Of a stretch of DNA of 64,000 nt, positions 22,843 to 34,736 are shown in pieces. Source of the DNA: Galeruca laticollis (taxonomy: Eukaryota; Arthropoda; Insecta; Coleoptera; Chrysomelidae); contig OY998178.1 of assembly GCA_963921935.1 (NCBI GenBank), forward strand, positions 44,260,951-44,324,950, written 5' to 3'. The notes under the pieces were generated by a model. The model was not told the origin of the DNA, ran no database searches, and saw only the letters and a list, made by a program, of their open reading frames with translations. Positions within the stretch are counted from its first letter, which is position 1. Every line of letters begins with the position of its first letter. A program made the position numbers and the translations under genes.

Positions 22843-25340
22843 ACAGTAGAGATGGGGTGGGTTAACCAAATTAGCAAATTTAAAAGTTCTTAATGGGCGC
22901 CATGTAAGTCCTATCCTGCAAACACCCTAAGTGACTAGCAACATTACTAACTAATGTTGAAATGAAAGATAAAGTACCCAAAATGATTTATTCAATGGTA
23001 TTGAGAGAACACTGAAAGAAATATAAAAGAAAAATAATTGTAACAGCAGCAACGTCTTCCTAGATCCTATGACAATTGGTTAATTGAATCTTGCTCAAGC
23101 AATTGATAGCCATAAACAATTAAGCATCATTGAACATTTAACAAGAATAAAATAAATAAGTAAGCATAAGCATTAGATAAACATGAGCATTATGTAAGCG
23201 TGAATATTATGTAAGTATAAACATTATGTGAGCGTAAGCATCATGTAAGCCTAAAATTACGTAAGCCGTTAGCAAAGAAAACATCACCAATGCGGAATCA
23301 GATACAAAACAATAAGCACTAACTGATTAATCAATACCAACTAGTAATATTAATATCAAACTATTGAATACTTTCAAATCATGTATACAAATAACCCATA
23401 GGATGAAATGCTAGACGTAAGCGAAGCAAATAGTAAGCGAACTAAACAGGTATCGGCTATAGTGTAGTTATAGAAAAATTACTGGATACTTACGCCATAA
23501 ACATATATGAATTCAATCACCATCTATAGGTTATCGTGAAACAGTCAGTACGCTAATCTAACTAACCCGCAGAAATTAAAGCAGCAGTAAAGGTGGCAAG
23601 ATTAGCGTCGCGAGAGCTCTGGCGCATGCGCATACGATTAAATGAAGTGCTATTTAATTTCCGCTTTACAACCAAAATACCAACAAATTGAGAAGATAAT
23701 CATTAGATTTAAGCATTAGCAATTTTTGGGAAAGCGAAAGCATAAACAAGCGATAATAATAGCAATAATATACAATAAGCATCAAAAACTTGAGTGATTC
23801 CAACGGCGATACATGTACTCCTTACTATAACTACGTCACATAGGACATCCTGTACAATTATCCCAGAGATGGACAAGTTTAGGGAAAACCCGTCGTTCAG
23901 AATGATTTTCCGTGCAATAAACTATAACTTCTTGGCATGGTACATCCTATGCAATTATCCCGTCGTTGAGATTGAATTCCGTTACAAAAAAAACCCCTGC
24001 CCAAGGAGTTTTTTTGTTCTTAATTCGTACTCAGTGATGGTATTCAGCGTGGAAGTCTCACTGGAACTTGACGAGTGACTATGGGCCTTTCTTATCTCTT
24101 ACACATCTGGTATTCGGATATCCTGACAGCAGAATCAATTTCATAACCACCAAAAATCCTATAGCGAGTTTTTCGTTTTAGACTACAAATATACATTTCA
24201 AAATGACTAATCAATCTGTCACTATATAATTCGTATTTGTAGAAGCGTTTCCAATTAGGGATGATCAGAATAATCAAAGATTCTACAAATCCACAAGTGG
24301 TCTTTATGAAAAATCAGCTGTGACCCGAGTTCAACGAAGATCAAAACGGAAATTCCAAGATAGAGATGTTCGAATATGACACCTGGGAAATTAATCCTCT
24401 AACACCAGAGGGCGCTACAGTATTATCCTATCCATCAATCCCATTACAGAAAGAGAACTTAAAATAATTTAACTAACACGATATATAAATAGTTACGATA
24501 CAATGGTACAACAATATCATAGTTTAACAAATATTTACAAATTCAGGAACGGTTCTGTGACTCCATGAACAGTTCCAGTGCATGAAGTCGTAAGCACTAT
24601 GGCAGATCGTGCATAGTTCGGTATCGGAATCGGAACTACTCTATGGTAGAACCGGTGCATGTCAAACAACAGCTGACTACTTTATTGGTTATGGAAAGTT
24701 TATACTGTTTACAAATATTTTAATTATAATATAGTTCAGAATGTTTATCGACGATGACTGGGAATGCACATAGAAATGAGGTAAGTCGTCATGCATTTTT
24801 CTTTTTGGGTCAGAATACTCAAACAGTGTTCCAATGCGAAATACTTAACTAAAAATATTCATAATTTCGTAGACATCTGGAGCTAAATATTATTTCTTTT
24901 CAGGTGATTAGACTCGATAAATATGCAAGCGGGCCTTCTGAAGGATGAGAATAAAAATTTACGAGATATTTTGGCAGTACCCAAGCGTTAGTGAACTGAA
25001 AAAAAAATTGGAGGTGGCAGAGTTGAGAAGACAACAGCAAGGCTGATTCCAAGATAGGTGGGAGTCTGACATCTCACAGCGACGGGCCGATTGAAGTATG
25101 GTACGTAATCATCACATTATATAGTGCGGGAGCTAACATATGTTTTGTGCCTTTCCGGTATGGTTTGCCGAGAAGAGGAAGACTTATCATCATTGCGAGG
25201 ATATAAGACTGGAATAACCTTTTTCTAATTACTTAATGTTGTTGAGTTCAACTGAATAAATGTTTTTGAGTAAGGTTTTGTGTTCTGATGGCTCAGGTAG
25301 GGGTAGTTTGAGTCTAGTGCTAATTTATAACGTAACAACT
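22843..25340. other. no confident gene
   Basis: Holds the 23158-23275 minisatellite. A possible GT-AG intron lies at 24779-24903, between GAG/GTAAGT and TTTTCAG, but the bordering exons have stops. A lysine-rich stretch KKKLEVAELRRQQQ follows near 25000. I recognise no family. Confidence 0.35.
23158..23275. repeat. degenerate 17-18 bp tandem repeat
   Basis: About six imperfect units of the form GCATTATGTAAGCGTAA. Units vary by several bases and in length and are directly abutting, so this is a minisatellite and not a CRISPR array. Confidence 0.65.
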
Positions 25341-25756
25341 CTTGTAAGAGGCATATGCATGCCTGCAGTCTTGCCACCCGTTACGCGACTACTCTCACAG
25401 CAGCCCGGCAATGCTGCAGTCTTATCTGGGTAAATTTAAGACCACTACAAACAGATATCAGAAGTCTGATGGGGTGCCTCCTTCACCCGTTTTTTTTACT
25501 GGGGGGTACTCTCCGTAGTGCCCGAGAAGATACATCTTATCTTCCCGAGCCCATACCGGATTTCTCCTTGCATTCGATTGATTATTTCAACCGACCAAGG
25601 ATTGATCCACAATACGTTGCTTCGCCTCAAGGAAGCAGCATCTCATCGGTAAGCCCGAACTACCCACCCCTCAGTCCTCAGAGCCGGATTGCTAGTCCGG
25701 ATTCTCTTGAGGACCTCTTGGGGAGACGACTCGATCGACGTTAGTATCCACACAAT

Positions 25757-26358
25757 CGCCCTCTTTAGGCGTTCAACTTAATCCCGCCCACGGCCTTTTG
25801 AAGCCAGGCCAGAGAGCCCTTGTCTAAACAGGTCACCATAACAGCTCCCCGAGCAAACTAGTATACCTCAAAGCTTGGCACCGTGGCGCCAGGCTTGTAC
25901 ATACTCATGCAGGTGCGTGAGGATATGCGCGAACTGCTCCTTGGTGAGTAGGTTGTCCGGGTAGCCATAACAGATGATGGCCACCTTGAGGTTGCTGCTT
26001 GCAGCTCCTCTATAGGATTTGTGCCCACCAGGCGCAGGGCACGCCTTCTTGGGGATCGGTCTGGCCTCTGGCGGCGTATCAACCATCCAAGACCTCTTAG
26101 CACCGCAAATGGATTTACGGTGCCTTTTAGGCCCCTCAAGTGTAAGGGCAGTTGCTCCCGCATCGCTTGGGCCCTCACCGCTCCCACCACCTGCTTCTGC
26201 TTTGGGGGTCCGGTGTCGGGGTTTCTCTCGAGAGACTCCTTCTGAAGGGTACTGCAAAGTTCGTCCATCTCTAGAGTCTCCTCCGAAATACTCTCCTCCA
26301 GAGTCCTCCCCTCTTGTCCTTCATTTTCTTCAAAGTCTATAGATGGTCCCTCGAGCAT
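25757..26358 (-). pseudogene. LINE ORF1-type protein with DUF4780-like domain, GC-rich
   Basis: Minus strand from the ATG at 26358: an acidic N-terminus, then in a second frame VAIICYGYPDNLLTKEQF (about 25960), then, after a frameshift near 25880, FARGAVMVTCLDKGSLAWLQ (about 25820). That order matches the DUF4780-type RNA-binding-like domain found in LINE ORF1 proteins of insects. At least two frameshifts are needed to join the blocks, so it is dead. Base composition is much GC-richer than the neighbourhood. Plus-strand open frames here are shadows. Confidence 0.6.
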
Positions 26359-27064
26359 CTAGGTAAATTTTCGGTCCACCTCCACCGAGCTCTGCATGCG
26401 GAGGTAAGTCTGCTTACAATGGGGCTTCGCCCGGTTCCCCAAGGTCCAAAACCTATAGTTTTTGACGAGGTTGTCTCCTGGCCTCCAAGTGGCTAAGCCA
26501 AGACCCCCTACTCCCTAGCCCGCGAGACATGACCACAGTCAGGCAGATCGTCGGTCACACGGGGCCCTCCGGCATCGTTTATTGGGGATTTATTGGGATT
26601 TTTATCGACCTCCCAGTCTAGATCCCCTGAGTTTATATGCAACAGGGTCACCACGTGAAGGGTGCGATCTGTGATGACACACTCCTAATCAGGTTGGGAG
26701 TACCCAGCGATCTTAGGATAGTTTAAAGAGGTGCAACGTCCTAAGACTCTCCGTGCAAAACCTATCCCCTGGGCTCTATGTCTCTCTTCCGTGCAACTTT
26801 ACACCGATTGGAAAAGGAACAGACACCCTCGATCTCGAGTTTTAACTACATACCAAACCTTATAAAATCGTGTTTTGAAACGCCGACCTAAACTGTTAAT
26901 AATTATTTTAAATGTAAAATAAGTCAAAATAATAAAAACCACAGCTAATTCAGTACTTGAATGTATTAGCAATCCGTCCACGTCCTTGGCAGACATTTGA
27001 GTTGGTGTCTTTTCATAATCTTTTTCTCAATTACTGCTCTTGTTATATCCACCACTCTTCAACT
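26359..27064. other. GC-rich leader of the 25.8-26.4 kb element, then AT-rich sequence
   Basis: 26359-26810 keeps the high GC of the ORF1 fragment and lies upstream of it on the minus strand, so it is probably that element's 5' part. From 26815 the base composition drops. No motifs are visible. Confidence 0.4.
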
Positions 27065-29012
27065 ACACTTACCGACTTAAAATTCGATCCATTCAAAATA
27101 ATGATTAATTAAAAAATGCTCTTACTTTCAAATGCGGAAGCTGATTTATTTGAATTTTTTAGCAACTTTTAGATAAAATACTGTAGTTTCAAGATTATTA
27201 TTCGGACATCTAAAAGTAATTCAGTATTCGCTGGATATACAGGAGGGAAGAGATAACAATTTTTTCCTCTACTTTTGACACACCCTGTAGGTTAATTCTG
27301 CTAGTAGATCTACACGCAATTAACTTTGTCAAGAAGACTGATTTGTTTCCAACATTTTGTTTTTTTATTTATCCCGATATCTTAATTTGTTTGTGAAATG
27401 TGACGGTTTAAATAAAAAGCAACATTCTTAAATTTTTTATTCAGTAATACATAATTTTATAAACAAATCAAACAACAGATGAACTAATAATTATTACAAA
27501 TTAGTAACGGGTATTTCCCCCACGAGCGCGAATAACTGCCTCAATGCGTCGTGGCATACCCTCTATTAGATGTCGAATCTCCATCTGGTCAATCTGATCC
27601 CATTCTTGAACCAAAAAAATTTAAATTACTTGGAGAAGGAACACGGTTACGAATTCGTCTGCCCATCATGTCCCAGACGTGCTCAATTGGATTGAGGTCT
27701 GGGCTACGTGATGGCCAGTTCATCCTTTGAATTTCTGTTTCGTCCAAATATTGAGATACAATCCTCACAATATGTCGTCAAGCGTTGTCGTGCATAAACA
27801 TGAATTAGTTTCCTATAAACGGTGCAAATGGAATTACATGTGGGTCTAGCACATCACGAATATATCGGTTTGCTGTAATTGCTCCGCCGCCAACAATGAC
27901 TAAATCAGTACGAGCTTCCATGCTTATGCCGCCCCAAACCATTACCGATCCTCCTCTATAACTGAGTCTTGTGAAAAAATTTGCTTGGTAAAACCTTTCG
28001 CCTTTTCTTCGGTATATTCTTTAACGGCCATCTGGAGGACGTAAACAAAACCTTGACTCGTCAGAAAATAAGATCTTACTCCAGTAATCGACATTCCAAT
28101 GTTGATGCTCCCTGGCAAATCGAAGACGGGCTCTGTTCTGTGATTCCTAAGTAACTCCGGACCAGTTACAGGTCCTCTGGAGCGTAATCCATGTTCTCGT
28201 AATCGCCTTCGAATCGTTATTTCGTTAACAGCTACTTGGCGTACTTCTTCCAAACGATTTCGAGCCATGACAGCAGTAGTATTTCTTTCTCGCAAAACGT
28301 TTAATGTTACAAAACGATCATCTCGAACATTTGTAGAACGTCGTCTGCCAGATCCTCTTCGTCTCGAAAAACTACCAGATTCATTGAAACGTTGTACAGC
28401 TCTCTGGACGCTACACCTTGTAACACCCAATATTCTAGAAGCATAATACTGAGACCTACCATCTTGTACCAGAGCAACTGTTCGTGCTGCATCAGTAGGT
28501 GTTAAAACCATAATGTTAAATTGAATACTGATAATTAAACTGCAATTGCCAAGTAACGAATATTTAACAGTTGTCATATTGTGAGTTGCCACAGCAGTCT
28601 ACTTATTTTATAGTTTATTCTCTACAGTCATTTAAATTATGACTATTTCTAAAATGTTGCGTTTTCTTTAAACCGTCACATTTCACAAACAAATTAAGAT
28701 ATCGGGATAAATAAAAAAAACAAAATGTTGGAAACAAATCAGTCTTCTTGATAAAGTTAATTGTGTGCAGATCTACCAGCAGAATTAACCTACAGGGTCT
28801 GTCAGAAGTAGAGGAAAAATTGTTTTCTTTTCCCCCCTGTATATCCAGCGAATACTGAATTACTTTTAGATGTCCGAATGATAATCTTAAAACTACAGTA
28901 TTTTATCTTAAAGTTGCTATAAAATTCAAATGAATCAGCTCCCCCATTTGAAAGTAAGAGCATTTTTAAATAAATCATTATATTGACTGGATCCAATTTT
29001 AAGTCGGTGAGT
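27065..29012 (-). mobile_element. Tc1-like element with ~345-bp inverted repeats
   Basis: Left arm about 27065-27413 and right arm about 28660-29012 are inverted copies at roughly 90 percent identity by eye. They start CACTYACCGACTTAAAATT and end next to the coding region with TGTGACGGTTTAAA. Within each arm a CTACAGGGT motif points outward, so the arms may be composite. The Tc1 transposase lies between them. Confidence 0.7.
27501..28511 (-). pseudogene. Tc1-family transposase (DD34E), frameshifted
   Basis: About 336 codons from the ATG at 28511 to the TAA at 27501, the usual Tc1 length. Order: an N-terminal paired-like helix-turn-helix (RILGVTRCSVQRAVQRF), a GRRR linker, a second helix-turn-helix (NEITIRRRLREHGL), LFSDESRF with the first Asp, HDNA with the second Asp, and PDLNPIEHVWD with the Glu. 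I count 34 residues between the second Asp and the Glu, the Tc1 spacing. The end reads MPRRIEAVIRARGGNTRY. Frameshifts near 28140 and 27620 and stops, including one just after HDNA, inactivate it. I prefer 28511 over upstream in-frame ATGs because the conserved helices begin just after it. Confidence 0.85.
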
Positions 29013-30159
29013 GTATTATATGTCTTATGATATTCCGAAGAAATGTCTAATATCAAATGAAACTCAAGATGAAAGCGAGGGTGTAAAATGATCAGCATAA
29101 TTGTTGAATTGTTTTAATTTAACTAGTAGATCTAATAAATAATAATCTATTGTTTCGTATTGTGTTACATTTGTAGACTATTGAATATTTCACATTTTGA
29201 TGCATCGTTTTGTCATATAAATAAATAACCTTGCACTTAACATTAAGGTTCATACTGTTACAATCTCAAATAATTCAATGTTTGTTTACTGTAGTTTGTT
29301 TACATTTCTCATTTATCTTAAATTTAACATCAATGAACTATCAAAATATTGGTTACACAATAAAAACATTATTTACTTCATTTATTAGTAATTAAAATAT
29401 ACCTACTTTTGTTTGATAATGCTTGTTATTGTAAAACATGTGATATCGAATGAATAGAAAAAAATCATCACATACATCAAAGAATATACAACGAAAATTT
29501 CATTCATTTTGAAATTATTGAGCACAGATTTCTACGGAAAATTTTACATTTTAGTTCAGGTGATACTTTTTGTTAATAGAAACTAGATTGATACCTAGCA
29601 AATCTTGAGTTTTACAATTAGAATGGAGAATATTTAAATAAAAAAATATTAAAAAATGATTGCAAATGTCTTTCGAAAATGTGTAAGAAAGTAAATAATG
29701 TAACAGACGTAACAAGAATAGGGTTGCCATTGTGTGCAACAACCATTTCCCAAACATTTTTTTCATTTTACTCAATTGGAACACAAACAGTTAAAAAAAT
29801 ATTAAGAGTAAAACAGCAATACTATAAAATCCATAGTGTAGTCATGGATAAAGTACATACCTACAGAATTAAAAAATATGAGAAAAATAAAATAAAAGAG
29901 GAACATTGTAAAATTATAAAAGCAGTCAGTCTATTATTAACAATGTCCCTAATCAACCTATTCAAAGTTCTCAGAGAGGAAGAAAAAATATCAACTGTGG
30001 AAAGGTCGCAACAACATTTTTTGTAAGTTTTACAGCACCGATTCTATATCTATTTACAAATATCTTTAATTACTCTTCCAAAATGTATAAAACTTGTATA
30101 ACAGCTATTAATACTTTAAACATGATAAATAGTATCTTTAAACATTGGTTAGGATACCC
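29013..30159. other. no recognised gene
   Basis: AT-rich. An open frame at 29679-30026 (+) contains a segment that could be a helix-turn-helix (SIGTQTVKKILR), but I cannot place it in a family and it may be chance or a transposase remnant. Confidence 0.35.
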
Positions 30160-30903
30160 CTGCTGCCTAAAACTCTTGAATATCATCAAAACTGTCTCCC
30201 ACTATCATAGGGGAGCTAGCGAATATACCCTCCTAAAAGTATACCTGGCTCTCATTCGATCCAAACTAGATTATGGCAGTATCGCATATATGTCAGCATC
30301 CAAAAACTTCCTGAAAACCCTGAACTCTGTACACAAGACTGCCATCCGACTTTGTTTAGACGCATTTCGCTCTAGCCCAGCCGAGAGCCTAGGCCTTGAT
30401 GCCAATGAAACTCCACTCTGGCTCAGACGTCAATATCTTCTCCTTTCTCATGCAGCCACGGCCTCATCCAACCCCTCTAATACAATTTCCTCTTTAATAA
30501 CCAGAATACCTCACATTCTTAGCTCCCCACCACCCAACCCGCGCAAACATTGCACACCCCTCCTTCTTCAAAAATTAATACCTCACACTCAATTATCTCT
30601 AACCAGCCCTATCGCCATCCCACATAACTCACCCTGGACCAAAACACTCCCAAGATGTAACATCTCACTCCGCATGTTCAGCAAGGAAGCAACTAGTCGC
30701 GAACTCTTAAGAAAACCCTTCTTAGAAATAATAATTTGGAAGAAATAAGACCGGATCCTCGTCTATGACGCCTCAAAAACGAGACTGGTGTCGGATGTGC
30801 TGTTAACACTACGCAAACAGCCGTGGAATCCTACCGAATCTCAGTCTCTTGTAGCGTTCACACCGGTGAACTATTTGCCATTTTACAACCCTTCAATATC
30901 TGT
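30160..30903 (+). pseudogene. I-type LINE: RT C-terminal region running into RNase H
   Basis: An open frame to 30748 contains LLKVYLALIRSKLDYGSIAY, LNSVHKTAIRLCLDAFRSSP and LRRQYLLLSHA, the connection region of I/Jockey-group LINEs. Beyond the stop, in two frames, is the RNase H start VYDASKT (family usually YTDGSKT), then VGCAV and SVHTGELFAIL. The RT active site is absent (5' truncation at about 30160) and the RNase H is frameshifted near 30780 and cut off at about 30903. Confidence 0.75.
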
Positions 30904-30923
30904 GTAAAAGTGTTCCTAAGTTA

Positions 30924-31133
30924 TTATATCTTTTTGTCTTTCTCAATCTGTTGACTTCCAACCATTAATATTCCATTTGTGTTGCTGTTGTTAAAAAATA
31001 TGATAAACTTGATTTTTTTTATAATGAGGGAGAGTCCGTTAGTCCCTAAGACCTCAATTGTTTGTTCATAACGCTTTCTAAATTCTCCGGCTACTATTAC
31101 TACGTCATCGGCATATTTGATGTTATTAATCAA
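30924..31133 (-). pseudogene. LINE reverse transcriptase fragment with YADD
   Basis: A 69-residue minus-strand piece with NIKYADDVVIVAG, then GLSLIIKKIKFIIF and QQIEKDKKI, the palm-to-thumb segment of an RTE/CR1-like RT. The catalytic YADD is intact, but nothing else of the element is present. It abuts the plus-strand I-type fragment tail to tail. Confidence 0.7.
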
Positions 31134-32044
31134 AGGCTTCTAGTATAATTTGCTCTGATTACACATTAAATAATATGCCATAATATGCAGCATCCATTTA
31201 TTCCCATTTCTTCGGATTTTTCCTGTCCAATGTTTACTGTGGCATGTTGATTTTAATACAGATTTGAAATTAATCTTTATGTTAACGTTAGAATAGGAAA
31301 TACTTTAATATGCGCATTAACTAAGTAATCTGCCAATTACCGGGTACGATCAGATAAAGTGTGAAATTTGACTTGTTACAGCAGATATCTCCACATTCCC
31401 TAGTTAATCTGCATATTAACCAATGCTTCATCGATAAATATCGGAAGACAGTGAGCGAAATACTTTTATCTTCTCTCTAGAAAGCGAGGCACGAGAAACA
31501 AGAGGGAAAATCCGTAACAATAGTTTTACCACAGAATAAAGAGACAGAAAAGACAATATGGATATAATAAATTGGTTACAAAAAGGAAAGTTAGATAATT
31601 TCAGTAGAAAATTAAATTTTTAATTAAAACCTTAGAGTCATTCTATTAGAAATGGTCCAAAAATTTGAATATTGGTTGCTCGACCAGCACCAAATAAAAC
31701 AAAACTACCATGTAATGATAGCTTATAATGTAGATATGTTATATCCGATGTTAATTTTTGTTCAAAATTGTTTTTTTTTAATCGTCGGCCGTTTTTGTAT
31801 CGCAACGTTTCGAAAAAAATTCAATTGCAGCCCAGCCCTTCACAGAATTGGCAATTGCTCTTTACTCTTTGCTTGTATCTTTGCGAAACAATTTTTATTA
31901 GTTTGGCAAAAGATTTTGTGCATTATTATTATAATTTCATATATTTTTCATTATTATGATGCCGACTTTTTTGCCTTCTAATCTAATTATAACAAAAATT
32001 ACAATAATCCACTGATTTTGACAGCTGATATCTCAAATGGGACT
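31134..32044. other. no recognised gene
   Basis: AT-rich. Includes the small inverted repeat pair at 31305-31419. The open frame at 31652-31981 has no motif. Confidence 0.4.
31305..31419. repeat. ~115-bp inverted-repeat element ending in TTAA
   Basis: Left arm TTAATATGCGCATTAACTA (31305) and right arm TAGTTAATCTGCATATTAA (ending 31419) are inverted with two mismatches, and each outer end is TTAA. This would fit a piggyBac-type miniature element with TTAA targets. The arms lack the usual piggyBac CCYT end, so assignment is weak. Confidence 0.4.
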
Positions 32045-32463
32045 AAATATAAAAAATTAACTGTCTCGACCCTTACTTCGGGGAATCTACTCATATCAGT
32101 GTTTTAAATGAAACTGAACGTTTCTAGCTAATTCCACAATATAATGGAAAATATTAAAAATTCTAAAAAATAGACAATTGTTTCGATAACTGAATATCAT
32201 CGTCAGAATGACAGAAGTTACATTTCATTTTATGCCTATCTGATGTTTAGTAGTTATTTTTGGCTTGACCAAGAAGTGACCTACCTTGTGATTGACTTAA
32301 TATATGTTAATAGAAAGAAGAAGAGGATGTGATATTACAAATATTGAAGTTTAGATATTATTAGCCCTATGGTGATATCCTGGATATCATTTTTCCAATT
32401 AAGATCAGTATAAATGTGCAATGATATAGAAAACCAGGAAAACTATATCTGCTGATCTTTACA

Positions 32464-33472
32464 AGTATCAATTAAGAAGACAGTTTAATAGTGGAGGGCT
32501 TCCCATATTTATCTGTTCATTGACGACTTCATATTGTGGGTTTCTTAAGTGTCTTCTAATTTCCAACTCTTCAAGGAAATCCAGTTCTTGTTTCTTATCA
32601 CAAATATGTAGTACTTCTAGTTCTGTGTTTGGTATCAATGAATGGTTGGTGTCAAGTAGATGTTTTGCGTAATGGGATTTATCTGGTTATTTTAATCTGT
32701 ATGCTCGTAAGTGTTCACTGTATCTGATTTCAAAATTTCTAACGATCGGACCCAAATAGACAGCATTACATTATGGACATTTAAGTTTATATATACCTGA
32801 TTTCTTTAATGTTGGTATTTTTGTTTTAACATTTAACACTTTTGTACTTACGTTACTTTCTGTTTTAAAAGCAATTGTATTCGTTGCTAAAGATATTATC
32901 TTTGAAATATTATTAGAAATATTTCCTGCATATGTGATGGTTTTATAAGTTTTTATTTCTTCAGTTTGTTCAGGAAATATTAGTTGTAATGCCACTTTTT
33001 CCTCTTTTTTATTAATTAGCTTATTTATCATATGTAATGGATAACCGTTAGATGTTGCTATTTGTCTAATTGTACTAATCTCTCTATCAAAATTACATTT
33101 GTTCATAGGAACTGAAAAAGCTCTATGTATCATTGAATTGTATTCCGCTAGTTTATGTGACAGGGGGTGATTGGAACTATAAGGAATTGTCACATCAGTG
33201 TGTGTTGGTTTTCGGTAAATTGCATAATCAAGTACATTATTAACTCTTTGAATTTTTAAATCAAGAAAATTGATCGAGTTATTTTCTTCAAGTTCTAATG
33301 TAAATTTAATTTTTGGGTATAAATTATTAATGTGGTTGAAAAATATATCTAATTGTCGTTCACTACCTATAAAACAAGCTAATATGTCATCTACATATCT
33401 ATACCAAAATAATTTTGAAATATTATTTTCAAAGATTTTTCTTTCTAAACTGTCCATAAAAATGTTTGCCAA
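32464..33472 (-). pseudogene. Penelope-like RT C-terminal half plus GIY-YIG endonuclease
   Basis: Minus strand. MANIFMDSLERKIF leads into an intact RT active-site strand FWYRYVDDILACF, the thumb block RKPTHTDVTIPYSSNHP and HRAFSVPM, a linker, then the GIY-YIG start KSGIYKLKCP. A TAA interrupts directly after it, and the same frame continues CNAVYLGPIVRNFEIRYSEH and then a tail like that at 18939-19208. The tail is further broken by a stop near 32690. PLE RT copies RNA and the GIY-YIG domain nicks the target. The 5' part of RT is missing at the palindrome centre. Confidence 0.85.
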
Positions 33473-33976
33473 ACAAACTGAAGAAATAAAAACTTATAAA
33501 ACCATCACATATACAGGAAATATTTCTAATAATATTTCAAAGATAATATCTTTAGCAACGAATACAACAATTGCTTTTAAAACAGAAAGTAACGTAAGTA
33601 CAAAAGTGTTAAATGTTAAAACAAAAATACCAACATTAAAGAAATCAGGTATATATAAACTCAAATGTCCATAATGTAATGCTGTCTATTTGGGTCAGAT
33701 TCTTAGAAATTTTGAAATCAGATACAGTGAACACTTACGAGCATACAGATTAAAACAACCAGATAAATCCCATTACGCAAAACATCTACTTGACACCAAC
33801 CATTCATTGACACCAAACACAGAACTAGAAGTACTACATATTTGTGGTAAGAAACAAGAACTGGATTTCCTTGAAGAGTTGTAAATTAGAAGACACTTAA
33901 GGAACCCACAATATGAAGTCGTCAATGAACACAAAAATCTAGGAAGCTCTCCACTATTAAACTGTCTTCTTAAGTG
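33473..33976 (+). pseudogene. Penelope-like GIY-YIG region, inverted second copy
   Basis: Starts abruptly at KQTEEIKTYKTITYTGN, then KSGIYKLKCP, the same TAA as in the left arm, and CNAVYLGQILRNFEIRYSEH, DKSHYAKHLLDTNHSL and the usual tail. The coding piece differs from the left arm by only a few residues. It has no start of its own, since the plus-strand open frame enters it from the reversed RT sequence of the left arm. Confidence 0.8.
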
Positions 33977-34347
33977 ATAATTGTAAAGATCAGCAGATAT
34001 AGTTTTCCTGGCTTTCTATATCATTGCACAGTTATACTGATCTTAATTGGAAAAATGATATCCATGATATCACCATAGGGCTAATAATATCTAAGCTTCA
34101 AGCTTGTGATATCACATCTTCTTCTTTTCTCTATTAACATATATTAAGTCAATCACTTCTTGGTCTAGCCAAAAATTACTACTAAACATCAGGTAGGCAT
34201 AAAATGAAAAGTAACTTCTGTCATTCTGACGATGATATTCAGTTATCGAAACAATTTTCAATTTTTTAGAATTTTTAATATATTCCATTATATTGTGGAA
34301 TTAACTAGAAACGTTGAGTTCCATTTAAAACACTAATAAATATAAAA

Positions 34348-34735
34348 CTTGAAATTTTATACGTTGGGTGATGTCTCTGCAGAATTATATTGGTGGTACA
34401 TGTGTCAGAAAAAGAATTTATCAGAAGACAAATTAAAGGACATTGAAGTGGCTGCAGTTTTGGAGGAAGCTGATGTTTTTTCCCTGCAACAAGGCATGCA
34501 CTGCTAATATTAAGTGCTTTCCCATCCACTACTACTACTGTGGAAAAATCGTTCAGTACCCTACGAAGGGTAAAAACCTGGCTCAGGAGTACAATGGGTG
34601 ATGACAGACTCACTGGGTTCTGTTTGATGTGTGTGCATCAAAAATTTTTTAAGGAAAATCAGGACTGATAGTGAAGAAAGTTTTGATAAATTTAGTTTAA
34701 ACCCAAGAAAAAAGTTATTGACTTAATTTGAGTTT
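34348..34735 (+). pseudogene. hAT transposase C-terminal dimerisation region
   Basis: Two plus-strand frames. First YMCQKKNLSEDKLKDIEV, then after a frameshift near 34490 a FPSTTTTVEKSFSTLRRVK block and STMGDDRLTGFCLMCVHQ, the hATC dimerisation signature of ZMYM-type hAT proteins (family form ATCERSFSxLRRLK, then RLxGLxLL). Downstream, 35092-35108 reads CCTGGCCACGCCCTTG, which resembles a hAT inverted-repeat end. A 239-bp Penelope insertion separates the two. Confidence 0.75.
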
Positions 34736-34736
34736 A

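Larger units (their letters stand above)
32055..34337. mobile_element. palindromic (head-to-head) Penelope-like element with 10-bp target duplication
   Basis: A 10-bp direct repeat AAATATAAAA (32045-32054 and 34338-34347) flanks an inverted dimer. The left part, 32055-33471, is a Penelope 3' half on the minus strand. The right part, 33472-34337, is the last ~866 bp of the same sequence on the plus strand. The left end carries about 45 extra bases (ACTGTCTCGACCCTTACTTC...) missing from the right end. The same layout recurs at 34737-34975. Confidence 0.85.

Noticed and set aside
23158..23275. Possible CRISPR-like array
   Set aside because: Units are 17-18 bp, directly abutting and degenerate, with no spacers; eukaryotic context. 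It is a minisatellite.
24779..24903. Intron of a host gene (GTAAGT ... TTTTCAG)
   Set aside because: Splice-like ends exist, but neither flanking segment stays open and no protein family is recognisable.
26019..26342. Plus-strand open frames in the GC-rich block
   Set aside because: The DUF4780-like blocks are on the minus strand; GC-rich DNA gives spurious open frames.
29679..30026. 115-residue plus-strand frame as a gene
   Set aside because: Lysine- and isoleucine-rich, AT-driven composition; one weak helix-turn-helix-like stretch is not enough.
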